A stretch of 64,000 nt of DNA from Alteromonas sp. KUL106 (lineage in GTDB: Bacteria > Pseudomonadota > Gammaproteobacteria > Enterobacterales > Alteromonadaceae). The DNA lies in the NCBI RefSeq assembly GCF_009811415.1, contig NZ_BLIG01000058.1, positions 1 through 64,000 on the forward strand, written 5' to 3'. The translations under genes were made by a program, and so were the position numbers. The notes under the pieces are model-generated. The model had not been told where the DNA came from, searched no databases, and was given only the letters and a program-made list of their open reading frames with translations. Shown piece after piece: positions 55,200-63,668 of the stretch. Positions within the stretch are counted from its first letter, which is position 1. Each line of letters begins with the position of its first letter.

Positions 55200-57662
55200 A
55201 TGGCAGATTTTATATGGTTTTTATTGGTCGTTCTGACGCTAGCAATTGCTAGTTATCAACGTACCAGCTTAGTGACAGCTGTTGCTATGGGCGCGGGTGT
55301 GATGATTTTAGGCACCCTGTTCGGCGACATTGGCCTGTTGGGTTGGGTAGTGTTTCTTGCTCTGACGCTACCTTTCACATTATCAAATATCAGACAACAA
55401 CATATTTCTAAAAAGCTTCTCGCCTTTTACCGCAAAGTTATGCCTGAGATGTCGAGTACTGAACAAGAGGCAATTGATGCCGGTACTGTTTGGTGGGATG
55501 GCGATATTTTCAGCGGTAAGCCAGATTGGGACAAACTACACCGCATTCCTAAGGGTCGCTTGACTGCTGAAGAGCAAGCATTTTTAGACGGTCCATGTGA
55601 TGAAGTATGTTCAATGGTTGATGAGTGGCAAATTAACCATAAAGACGCGGATCTTTCTCCTGAAATTTGGCAGTTCTTAAAAGAACACAAATTCTTCGCC
55701 ATGATTATCAAAAAAGAATACGGCGGTCTTGAGTTTTCTGCATACGCACAGTCGCGCGTATTACAGAAACTTGCGGGTGTTAGTGCTGTGTTGTCTAGCA
55801 CGGTTGGCGTGCCTAACTCGTTAGGTCCGGGTGAGCTACTTCAACACTATGGAACGAAAGAGCAGCAAGATCATTATTTACCTCGCCTTGCCGCGGGTGA
55901 AGAGATCCCCTGTTTCGCTCTGACTGGCCCAGAAGCCGGTTCAGACGCAGGCGCTATTCCTGATGTGGGTATTGTTTGCAAAGGCGAATGGAATGGCGAA
56001 GAAGTATTGGGTATGCGCCTCACTTTCAACAAGCGCTACATCACCCTTGCGCCTGTTGCTACGGTTATCGGACTCGCGTTTAAACTTCAAGACCCTGAAG
56101 GTCTTCTTGGCGATAACAAAGAGCCAGGAATTACTTGCGCCCTTATTCCTCGCGATACCAAAGGCCTAGAAATTGGTCGTCGTCATTTCCCACTTAATAC
56201 CCCATTCCAAAATGGTCCTATTAAGGGTGAAGATATCTTTGTGCCGATCGACTATATCATTGGTGGCCCGAAGATGGCGGGACGCGGCTGGCGTATGCTG
56301 GTTGAATGTTTGTCGGTAGGTCGCTGTATTACTCTTCCTTCATCTGCCGCTGGTGGCGCAAAATCAGTATCACTTGCTACAGGTGCATACGCACGCATTC
56401 GTCGTCAATTCCGTATGCCAGTTGGCCATATGGAAGGTGTGGAAGAAATGCTTGCGCGTATTGGCGGTAATGCATATCTGATGGATGGTGTAACCCGCTT
56501 TTCAACGGTAGGTGTTGACCTAGGTGAGAAACCTTCAGTTATCTCTGCTATCTGTAAGTACCACTTAACCGAGAAAATGCGTCAGATTATTAATGACTCG
56601 ATGGATGTCCACGGTGGTAAAGGCGTCATGCTTGGTCCAAATAACTACCTAGGTCGTGGTTATCAAGGCGTGCCCGTATCAATCACTGTAGAAGGTGCTA
56701 ACATACTTACACGTAACATGATGATTTTTGGTCAGGGCGCTATGCGCTGTCATCCATACGTGCTTAAGGAAATTCAAGCAGCCTCTATCGAAGATAAGAA
56801 AGAAGCGCTTAAGGCTTTCGATAAAGCCGTGTTTGGTCACATAGGTTTTGCTGTCGCAAATACTGTTCGCAGTATTTGGTTCTCGTTGACTAATGGTGCG
56901 TTTAGCAATGCACCGTTTACAGACGAAACTGCGCGTTACTACAAGCTTCTACAAGGCTATAGTGCTAACCTTGCGTTGTTAACCGATGTTTCTATGGGTG
57001 TACTTGGCGGAGACCTTAAGCGTCGCGAGCGTTTGTCTGCACGTTTAGGTGATATTCTCAGTGGCCTATATATGGGCAGCACAACCCTCAAGCGCTTTGA
57101 CGAAGAGGGTCGCCTAAAAGAGGATCTTCCTCTTCTACACTGGGCAATGCAAACTACGTTACACGATATCGAAACCGCAATTGACGACTTCTTAGCGAAC
57201 TTCCCTAACCGCGCTATTGCTGCGGCACTTCGTGTGATGGTCATTCCGTTTGGTCGTCGTATTGGTAAGCCGTCTGACAAGACAGAGCATGCGATTGCTC
57301 AAATGCTCCAAACGCCTTCAACGGCGCGTAGCCGCTTAGGCTATGGTCAATATCTAAGCCGTGAAGAAGGCAGCTTGTTCGGCGATCTTGAGCAGACCCT
57401 CGACGACGTGTTGGCATGCGAGCCTATCTTCGATCGTATTTGCAAACACAAAAAAGCGAAACTTCCCTTTACGCGTCTTAACGTGCTTGCTGACGAAGCC
57501 CTCGCCGAAGAAATTATTAACGAGGAAGAAGCCGCCCTACTTCGTAAAACCGAAGCCGGCAGACTTCGTACAATCAATGTTGATGATTTCGACCATGAAG
57601 AGTTAGTAGCAAAAATTAATTCTTCTAGCGCAGCTAAAAAACGAGGTGGAAAAGCCGCGTAG
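55200..57662 (+). CDS. fadE: Acyl-CoA dehydrogenase FadE
   Basis: First step of fatty-acid beta-oxidation, in the large FadE form: 820 residues against 814 in E. coli. Two N-terminal hydrophobic segments (residues 1-65) suggest membrane attachment. The dehydrogenase part has FFAMIIKKEYGGLEFSAYAQS (about 155-175), the FAD/substrate signature ALTGPEAGSDAGAIPD (about 240-256), and DVHGGKGVMLGPNNYLGRGYQG (about 475-496). GGAG precedes the ATG at 55200. A FadR-like operator lies upstream and a strong terminator downstream, so it is a single-gene unit. Confidence 0.97.
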   Translation: MADFIWFLLVVLTLAIASYQRTSLVTAVAMGAGVMILGTLFGDIGLLGWVVFLALTLPFTLSNIRQQHISKKLLAFYRKVMPEMSSTEQEAIDAGTVWWDGDIFSGKPDWDKLHRIPKGRLTAEEQAFLDGPCDEVCSMVDEWQINHKDADLSPEIWQFLKEHKFFAMIIKKEYGGLEFSAYAQSRVLQKLAGVSAVLSSTVGVPNSLGPGELLQHYGTKEQQDHYLPRLAAGEEIPCFALTGPEAGSDAGAIPDVGIVCKGEWNGEEVLGMRLTFNKRYITLAPVATVIGLAFKLQDPEGLLGDNKEPGITCALIPRDTKGLEIGRRHFPLNTPFQNGPIKGEDIFVPIDYIIGGPKMAGRGWRMLVECLSVGRCITLPSSAAGGAKSVSLATGAYARIRRQFRMPVGHMEGVEEMLARIGGNAYLMDGVTRFSTVGVDLGEKPSVISAICKYHLTEKMRQIINDSMDVHGGKGVMLGPNNYLGRGYQGVPVSITVEGANILTRNMMIFGQGAMRCHPYVLKEIQAASIEDKKEALKAFDKAVFGHIGFAVANTVRSIWFSLTNGAFSNAPFTDETARYYKLLQGYSANLALLTDVSMGVLGGDLKRRERLSARLGDILSGLYMGSTTLKRFDEEGRLKEDLPLLHWAMQTTLHDIETAIDDFLANFPNRAIAAALRVMVIPFGRRIGKPSDKTEHAIAQMLQTPSTARSRLGYGQYLSREEGSLFGDLEQTLDDVLACEPIFDRICKHKKAKLPFTRLNVLADEALAEEIINEEEAALLRKTEAGRLRTINVDDFDHEELVAKINSSSAAKKRGGKAA

Positions 57663-57680
57663 ACGATAGCTTATGTAACA

Positions 57681-57704
57681 AGGCCGCTTTTGCGGCCTTT
57701 TTAA
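57681..57704 (+). terminator. Intrinsic terminator of fadE
   Basis: Perfect 8-bp stem AAGGCCGC / GCGGCCTT with a TTTT loop and a following T-run. Confidence 0.85.
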
Positions 57705-57748
57705 TGCCATAATCACATCACAGGCTATTTTTGCCCGCCTTTTATTTT

Positions 57749-57905
57749 ATACCAGTCCGCATAGATAATTACCCACTTAGCGAGCGTTAAAATGTTCGTA
57801 ATCGCGGCGTGTTACCTCAGGTATAGTGGTTCTGCATCAAGGTGACACAGCAAAGCGTAAGGACATTTAAGACTCGCGTTTCGGGAGGGTCTAGCAGATT
57901 GGTAT
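57749..57905. repeat. MITE-like element, half copy 4
   Basis: One terminal repeat (ATACCAGTCCGCATAGATAA at 57749-57768, then TTACCCACTTAG) and the whole of module B, equal to the right half of copy 1 read from the opposite strand (TCGTAATCGCGGCGTGTTAC, TATAGTGGTTCTGCATCAAG). It ends in a remnant of the B-M junction (TCGGGAGGGTCT). Module M and the other terminus are missing. It accounts for about half of the 403-base gap between fadE and the response regulator; I see nothing else there. Confidence 0.7.
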
Positions 57906-58020
57906 TCCTTTTTTGAGGACCGCTTAAATGGTGTATTCGCAAGGCCGTTTCTTAACCACTAAAATACGATGGCAGCGAAAAAAGTACCGTTAGTTAACGA
58001 AATGGAATTCTTCAGAACAA

Positions 58021-58050
58021 AAAAACCGGATCAATGATCCGGTTTGTTTT
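58021..58050 (-). terminator. Intrinsic terminator of the response regulator gene
   Basis: Perfect 10-bp stem AAACCGGATC / GATCCGGTTT with a 3-base loop; on the minus strand it is followed by a T-run. Confidence 0.85.
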
Positions 58051-58065
58051 AATACAGCTTTTAAC

Positions 58066-58701
58066 TTAGCTTAGTTGAAGCTTATCCATGAGCAACACAG
58101 CCTGCGTGCGCGTATTAATTTCCAATTTACGCAAAATTGCACTGATATGCGCTTTTATCGTTGCTTCAGTGACATTCATTTCATGCGCAATTTGCTTGTT
58201 CATCAGGCCCGCTCGTAAGTACGAAAGAACTTGGATTTGCTTAGGCGTAAGTTCTCGAAAACGTTGAAGCAGCAACTTAAGCTCATCATCAACCTTCTCA
58301 AGTTGTTCTTCCATGCCCTGAGGAAGCCATTTTTTACCGCCAATAATATCAACGATAGCTTGGGCAATTTCGCGTGTTTCTGAAACTTTCGGTATAAAGC
58401 CTTGTGCACCTAAACTCATTACTTGAGCCACAACTTCAACCGTATCGCTTCCTGATATAACCCCAACAGGGATTGATGGATATTGTTCTCGAAGTGTGAT
58501 CAGGCCGTTAAAATATTCACCGCCAGGCATGTTTAAGTCGAGAAGCACTAACTCTATGCCTTCAAACTCCTTTAGCTTTGAAACCGCATCGTCCAAGCTT
58601 CCAGCTTGAATTATTTGTGCATTTTCAAAATAAGGTTCCAACGCGCCGCTTAATGCCTCGCGAAACAATGGATGATCATCTGCTACTAGAATTCTCGTCA
58701 T
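58066..58701 (-). CDS. NarL/FixJ-family response regulator
   Basis: 211 residues. Receiver domain (about 1-120) with the acidic pair DD (residues 7-8), the phosphoacceptor Asp in LVLLDLNMPG (about residue 57), and the conserved Lys in FIPKVSE. A LuxR-type helix-turn-helix follows (about 145-205, LTPKQIQVLSYLRAGLMNKQIAHEM and ATIKAHISAILRKL). No cognate sensor kinase is adjacent, so it is an orphan here; the target genes are unknown. Confidence 0.9.
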   Translation of the reverse strand: MTRILVADDHPLFREALSGALEPYFENAQIIQAGSLDDAVSKLKEFEGIELVLLDLNMPGGEYFNGLITLREQYPSIPVGVISGSDTVEVVAQVMSLGAQGFIPKVSETREIAQAIVDIIGGKKWLPQGMEEQLEKVDDELKLLLQRFRELTPKQIQVLSYLRAGLMNKQIAHEMNVTEATIKAHISAILRKLEINTRTQAVLLMDKLQLS

Positions 58702-58874
58702 TAGCGTTATTACTTCCTTTTTTTCATTATGCTAATAGATTAATACTTTAGAATAGTAACGAAAAGCCCTAATCCATAAAAACAGGTAAAATATAACAAA
58801 TTTAGTGTTTTCCATTGGCATTTGCGCGTCAAACGGTAAAATTACGCCCCAAATTAGGTAATTGAAGACAAGCA

Positions 58875-59606
58875 GTGAAGAAGCACGACACGATATATGC
58901 GAAAGCACTCGAACAAGTGGACGACTTTAAATTTGACGAGTCTGTCGTTGATGTATTTCCCGACATGATCCAGCGTTCAGTGCCAGGATATGAGACTATT
59001 ATCCACACCATCGGCGAATTGGCTAAAGTCGCCGTGACGCCCAATTCAGTGGTCTACGACCTGGGATGTAGCCTCGGTGCGGCAAGCTTATCTGTGTCCA
59101 AAGCCCTTGCTGCTAACTCGTGCAACATTATTGGTGTCGATGCATCAGAAGCGATGGTCGAACGCTGTAAGCGAGTCGTTCAAACATTTACCCTTCCCAA
59201 CCCGATTTCTATTCAACACGGTTTTGCCCAAAGTGTAGAGATTGAAAACGCCTCAATGGTTGTGATGAACTTCACTTTACAGTTCATACCACCAGCCGAC
59301 CGAGAAGCGCTTCTTCTCAGTATTTATGACGGCCTGAATCCCGGGGGCATGCTTGTATTGTCTGAGAAAATTCGTCACCCGACCCTTGCGGGCAATGAGT
59401 TGCTTGTAGATTTGCATCATCAATTCAAACGAGACAATGGCTACAGCGAGTTAGAGGTAAGTCAAAAGCGTGCGGCGCTTGAAAAAGTGATGCTTACCGA
59501 TACCTTTAATGAACATGAAACGCGCCTGAAAAAGGTCGGATTCTCCGATGTTGTCCTGTGGTACAAGTGCTATAACTTCACCTCAATGGTTGCCATAAAA
59601 GCCTAA
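58875..59606 (+). CDS. cmoA: Carboxy-S-adenosyl-L-methionine synthase
   Basis: Makes carboxy-SAM from SAM and prephenate, for the cmo5U34 wobble modification of tRNA. 243 residues starting with GTG at 58875. Family segments: IYAKALEQVDDFKFDESVVDVFPDMIQRSVPGY at the start, the SAM-binding VVYDLGCSLGAASLSVS (about 56-72), and MNFTLQFIPP (about 133). cmoB follows by 50 bases. Confidence 0.96.
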   Translation: MKKHDTIYAKALEQVDDFKFDESVVDVFPDMIQRSVPGYETIIHTIGELAKVAVTPNSVVYDLGCSLGAASLSVSKALAANSCNIIGVDASEAMVERCKRVVQTFTLPNPISIQHGFAQSVEIENASMVVMNFTLQFIPPADREALLLSIYDGLNPGGMLVLSEKIRHPTLAGNELLVDLHHQFKRDNGYSELEVSQKRAALEKVMLTDTFNEHETRLKKVGFSDVVLWYKCYNFTSMVAIKA

Positions 59607-59656
59607 ACGCCGCCTTAAGTGCTCAAGCTGAGCTTTACAAACATATAGAGATAACC

Positions 59657-60655
59657 ATGAGTAAACTTGAACAGACTTGGTTTAACGAATGTTATAAGTC
59701 GTTAATTGATAGCCCACTTTCCCACTGGCTACAAACCCTTCCCGCATTCATGGATACATGGCAGCGAACCGCAAAACACGGTGAATTTGACAAATGGTGC
59801 CGATTACTCAATAAGTTGCCGAAGACCTCCCCAAGCAGCGTTGATCTTACATCAAGCGTGTCTGTGGGTACCAATGGTGACGTTGACGAATATACCCAGA
59901 AACAAATAGAAGGCCTGTTGAAGCAATTTATGCCGTGGCGTAAAGGCCCTTTTTATCTACACGGCTTACATATCGATACGGAGTGGCGCTCTGATTGGAA
60001 ATGGGATCGAGTATCACCGCACATTGCTTCGCTAAAAAACAGAAACGTGCTCGATGTAGGCTGCGGCAGTGGCTATCACATGTGGCGAATGTTAGGTGAA
60101 GGTGCCACTAAGGTTATTGGTGTGGATCCCACACAGCTTTTTCTCATTCAATTTCACGCCATAAAGCAATTTATTCGCAACACCGATGCACCAACAGAAA
60201 ATATTCATTTTATTCCTATGGGTATTGAGGACATGCAGCCGCTTAAAGCATTTGATACGGTGTTCTCGATGGGTGTGTTGTACCATCGGAAAGACCCTAT
60301 GGCTTTTCTACAGCAGCTTAAAGATCAGTTGAGAAAAGGCGGTGAACTCATCCTTGAAACGCTAGTGGTGGACGGCGACGAAAATACCGTGCTTATGGCG
60401 GGGGAACGCTACGCCCAAATGAGAAACGTTTGGTTTCTACCTAGCACTGCTGCACTAATAGTCTGGCTGGGCCGATTGGGATTTGAAAACATCCGCGTTG
60501 TAGATGTTAATCATACGACGCTTGAAGAACAGCGTTCAACGCCGTGGATGGATACCCAATCTTTGAAAGATTTTCTCGATCCGGAAGATATTACTCGCAC
60601 CATAGAAGGTTACCCTGCACCACAACGAGCCGTCATAGTAGCAAATAAGAAGTAA
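59657..60655 (+). CDS. cmoB: tRNA U34 carboxymethyltransferase
   Basis: Transfers the carboxymethyl group of carboxy-SAM to 5-hydroxyuridine 34 of tRNA, making cmo5U. 332 residues against 323 in E. coli. Visible segments are MPWRKGPFYLHGLHIDTEWRSDWKWDR, the SAM-like binding motif VLDVGCGSGYHMWRML, VIGVDPTQLFLIQFHA and FSMGVLYHRKDP, all typical of CmoB. Cotranscribed with cmoA. Confidence 0.97.
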   Translation: MSKLEQTWFNECYKSLIDSPLSHWLQTLPAFMDTWQRTAKHGEFDKWCRLLNKLPKTSPSSVDLTSSVSVGTNGDVDEYTQKQIEGLLKQFMPWRKGPFYLHGLHIDTEWRSDWKWDRVSPHIASLKNRNVLDVGCGSGYHMWRMLGEGATKVIGVDPTQLFLIQFHAIKQFIRNTDAPTENIHFIPMGIEDMQPLKAFDTVFSMGVLYHRKDPMAFLQQLKDQLRKGGELILETLVVDGDENTVLMAGERYAQMRNVWFLPSTAALIVWLGRLGFENIRVVDVNHTTLEEQRSTPWMDTQSLKDFLDPEDITRTIEGYPAPQRAVIVANKK

Positions 60656-60695
60656 CCCGTAGAATGCGTTTTCGCTAACGCTCTTGGCACAAATG

Positions 60696-60747
60696 TTGTT
60701 ACCTCACTCACATGAGCGTGTGAATTCTGCATTGATTGAGGTAACAA
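60696..60747 (+). promoter_or_regulatory. Inverted repeat covering the ribosome-binding site of the glucosylglycerate operon
   Basis: TTGTTACCTCA (60696-60706) is perfectly complementary to TGAGGTAACAA (60737-60747), which ends one base before the ATG at 60749 and contains the ribosome-binding GAGG. The 30-base loop carries an inner hairpin TCACA/TGTGA (60708-60723). In RNA the stem would hide the translation start; as DNA it could be a split operator. The cmoB-kinase gap is only 93 bases and I see no clear promoter in it. Confidence 0.6.
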
Positions 60748-60748
60748 T

Positions 60749-61621
60749 ATGGACATACAGGGCTTTTTAACTACACATCAATTGCCAAGTAGTTATGCAG
60801 AGATTGCACAAAAGTGGTTCACCCCATTATGTGATCGCTTAATTAAGCACCAAGATGGTGCGCAAAAACCTTTCGTCGTGGGCATAAATGGCAGCCAAGG
60901 GTCAGGGAAATCTACGCTTACCAGCTTCATTGAAGCCTATCTTTCTTCAGTGCATGGGAAACGCGTGGTATCCCTGTCTATCGATGACTTTTATTACGAC
61001 CAATCACAACGCAATGCGCTGGCTATAAAAGTACATCCGCTTTTATCAACGCGCGGCGTGCCCGGTACACACGACGTTGCCATGGCGCTATCTGTATTTC
61101 GTAGTTTAAATAAGGGCGCGCGTACATTACTGCCTCGCTTTAACAAAGCTACCGATAATCCATTCCCTCGGGAGCAGTGGCCTGTAATAGATGAGGCACC
61201 CGACTTCATCATACTAGAAGGATGGTGTGTGGGCGCTACACCACAGCCGTCTGTCGAACTTAAAAAACCCATTAATCAGTTAGAAGAGGCGGAAGACCCT
61301 CTCGCAATTTGGCGGTCTTTTGTGAATACCTCGCTTGCGGGTGATTATCAAACGTTGTTCGATAAAATTGACTATCGCATCATGCTTAAAGCACCTAGCT
61401 TTGATTGTGTTTATCAATGGCGTTTGGAGCAGGAGCATAAACTTGCCAGCAAAGCGTTGGATGATAGAGGTGGCATCATGTCTGATGAAGAAGTGGCAAA
61501 CTTTGTGCAACACTACCAGCGTATTACAGAGCACGCGTTACGGCACTTACCTGAAAAGTGCGACACAGTGTTCTATCTTGATAGAGCAAGAACAATAACT
61601 GAACAGGACGTAAACGAATGA
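60749..61621 (+). CDS. Glycerate kinase (P-loop, GLYK/Tda10 type)
   Basis: 290 residues with a P-loop GINGSQGSGKST (about 45-56), the SLSIDDFYYD strand (about 75-84) and the FIILEGWCVGATPQ motif (about 150), as in the plant D-glycerate 3-kinase and yeast Tda10 family. Expected reaction: D-glycerate plus ATP to 3-phosphoglycerate. The context supports this: the next genes make glucosylglycerate from 3-phosphoglycerate and can split it back to glycerate. Its stop overlaps the phosphatase start (ATGA). The exact phosphorylation position is inferred from the family. Confidence 0.82.
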   Translation: MDIQGFLTTHQLPSSYAEIAQKWFTPLCDRLIKHQDGAQKPFVVGINGSQGSGKSTLTSFIEAYLSSVHGKRVVSLSIDDFYYDQSQRNALAIKVHPLLSTRGVPGTHDVAMALSVFRSLNKGARTLLPRFNKATDNPFPREQWPVIDEAPDFIILEGWCVGATPQPSVELKKPINQLEEAEDPLAIWRSFVNTSLAGDYQTLFDKIDYRIMLKAPSFDCVYQWRLEQEHKLASKALDDRGGIMSDEEVANFVQHYQRITEHALRHLPEKCDTVFYLDRARTITEQDVNE

Positions 61622-62427
61622 CGAAAACGCTTGTTTTCACCGATATGGACGGCACGCTGTTGGACCACCATACCTACTCTTTTGAGGCGGCGAAACCGGC
61701 TTTAACGGCATTAGATACTAAACAGATCCCCGTTATCCCAACTACCAGCAAAACGTTTGCAGAGCTGCAGCCATTGCGTGAAAGAATTGGCTTAGATGGC
61801 CCATTCATTATAGAAAATGGCGCGGCTGTATTTATTCCACACGGCTTCTTCAAGCAAAAACCAACAGGTACTATTTGGATAGATGGCTATTGGTGTAAAG
61901 CATTTATATCGAATAAAAACTATTGGATTAAATTACTAGAGAAAATAGGAAGTGAGTTTGACGGTAAGTACAAACAATTTTCTAAAATGTCGATTCAAGA
62001 AATACAAGATTGCACGGGTTTAGATGAGCTTTCAGCATCGCTTGCCGCAAAGCGCCAGTTTGGCGAACCCGTCTTATGGTTGGGAAGCGAAGATGAAAAG
62101 CAACGTTTCTTAAAGGTTGTCAAAGACCGTGGAGCTTTTCCTCTAGAAGGTGGACGCTTCATTCACATTTCTGGCAACTGCGACAAAGGTCAAGCACTTA
62201 AGTGGCTAGCCAATGAATATCAAAAGCAATATATCACTAAAGTGAAAACTGTCGCTCTTGGCGACGGCAAAAATGACGTTGCAATGCTAGAGGCTGCGCA
62301 CGTTCCAATTCGCATTTTATCACCGGTAAATCCTCCACCTGACGTAGAAAAAGAAGAGGTATACACCAGCACCCTAACTGGCCCTGAAGGCTGGAACGAA
62401 ATGCTTACTCAATTATTATCCCTATGA
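61618..62427 (+). CDS. HAD-family glucosyl/mannosyl-3-phosphoglycerate phosphatase
   Basis: 269 residues. HAD motif I is FTDMDGTLLD (Asp8 and Asp10), motif II is in PTTSKTF, and motif IV is ALGDGKNDVAMLEAA (about 218). This is the Cof-type MPGP branch (mannosyl-3-phosphoglycerate phosphatase), known to accept glucosyl-3-phosphoglycerate. With a GpgS-like synthase next to it, its substrate here is probably glucosyl-3-phosphoglycerate, giving glucosylglycerate. Overlaps the kinase gene by four bases. Confidence 0.85.
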   Translation: MTKTLVFTDMDGTLLDHHTYSFEAAKPALTALDTKQIPVIPTTSKTFAELQPLRERIGLDGPFIIENGAAVFIPHGFFKQKPTGTIWIDGYWCKAFISNKNYWIKLLEKIGSEFDGKYKQFSKMSIQEIQDCTGLDELSASLAAKRQFGEPVLWLGSEDEKQRFLKVVKDRGAFPLEGGRFIHISGNCDKGQALKWLANEYQKQYITKVKTVALGDGKNDVAMLEAAHVPIRILSPVNPPPDVEKEEVYTSTLTGPEGWNEMLTQLLSL

Positions 62428-62439
62428 TCAGGAGGACAC

Positions 62440-63663
62440 ATGGCTGATTTTTATCAAAACGGTGTGGTTACTACTTTACATAACTTGGCTCGTCGTCCTA
62501 CCGAAGAGCTGGAAACCGAACTACTACAGTTTTCTCAGAAGCGCCCCATGGCGCTAATTCTTCCCTCACTATTCTCCGAGCTAGAAGGCGACGCCCTCCC
62601 CCATATCGTTAATGAATTGACAAACGTGCCTTATTTGTCAGAGATTGTTATCGGGCTAGACCGGGCGAATGAAGAACAGTACAAACACGCCCTTAAGTTT
62701 TTCGGCAAGCTGCCTCAACATCACCGCATACTCTGGAATGATGGGCCTCGCCTGAAAGCGTTGGACGAAGAACTTCAAGCGCAGGGCTTAGCGCCCAAGG
62801 AGTTGGGAAAAGGCCGCAATGTGTGGTATTGCATGGGTTACGTACTCGCGTCTAACCGCGCAGAATCTGTTGCACTACACGATTGTGATATCGTTACTTA
62901 CAACAAAGATTTACTCGCTAAGCTTATCTATCCTGTTGCTAACCCCATGTTTAACTACGAGTTTTGTAAAGGGTATTACGCGCGGGTGGCGAACGGTAAA
63001 ATTAACGGCCGCGTTTCTCGCCTTCTTGTTACTCCTTTGCTTCGCGCGTTGAAGCGTATCATGGGCGATAATGAGTATTTAGAATTCATGGATAGCTTCC
63101 GCTACCCACTCGCCGGAGAGTTTTCTTTCAGACGCGACGTGCTGAATGATATTCGCATTCCTAGTGATTGGGGATTAGAAATTGGTGTGTTATCAGAGAT
63201 GCACCGAAATTATTCGCACAATAGACTGTGCCAAGCCGATATTTGCGATATTTACGACCACAAGCATCAAGACTTGTCGCTAAATAACGATCAAGGCGGT
63301 TTATCTAAAATGTCTATCGACATTACCAAAGCCATATTCAGAAAGCTGGCAACCCAGGGCTATACATTTAGCAATGAAATGTTCCGCTCGATTAAAGCCA
63401 CCTATTTCCGAATTGCGCTAGACTTTATAGAAACCTATCACAATGATGCGGTAATGAACGGTTTGAGCCTAGACATCCACAGCGAAGAAAAAGCGGTCGA
63501 GATGTTTGCAAGCAACATTATGAAAGCGGGTCAAAACTTCTTGGAAAACCCTATGGAGACGCCGTTTATCCCAAGTTGGAATCGCGTAACCAGCGCAGTA
63601 CCTGATATTTTAGAGCGATTATTAGAAGCGGTTGAAGCTGACACTGCAGAATATATGGAGTAA
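62440..63663 (+). CDS. gpgS: Glucosyl-3-phosphoglycerate synthase (GpgS-like, GT81)
   Basis: GT-A glycosyltransferase of 407 residues that joins glucose from a nucleotide sugar to 3-phosphoglycerate. The metal-binding DxD is DCD (148-150) in ALHDCDIVTY. Other GpgS-like segments are VIGLDRANEEQY (about 70), KGRNVWYCMGYVLAS (about 124), YPLAGEFSFRR and WGLEIGVLSEM (about 235). GGAGG precedes the ATG at 62440. The mannosyl alternative (MpgS) cannot be wholly excluded, but the segments and neighbours favour glucosyl. Confidence 0.85.
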   Translation: MADFYQNGVVTTLHNLARRPTEELETELLQFSQKRPMALILPSLFSELEGDALPHIVNELTNVPYLSEIVIGLDRANEEQYKHALKFFGKLPQHHRILWNDGPRLKALDEELQAQGLAPKELGKGRNVWYCMGYVLASNRAESVALHDCDIVTYNKDLLAKLIYPVANPMFNYEFCKGYYARVANGKINGRVSRLLVTPLLRALKRIMGDNEYLEFMDSFRYPLAGEFSFRRDVLNDIRIPSDWGLEIGVLSEMHRNYSHNRLCQADICDIYDHKHQDLSLNNDQGGLSKMSIDITKAIFRKLATQGYTFSNEMFRSIKATYFRIALDFIETYHNDAVMNGLSLDIHSEEKAVEMFASNIMKAGQNFLENPMETPFIPSWNRVTSAVPDILERLLEAVEADTAEYME

Positions 63664-63668
63664 ATAAT

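Noticed and set aside
60708..60723. TCACA-N6-TGTGA as a CRP site
   Set aside because: The half-sites are in the wrong order for CRP (TGTGA-N6-TCACA); it is better treated as a hairpin in the operon leader.
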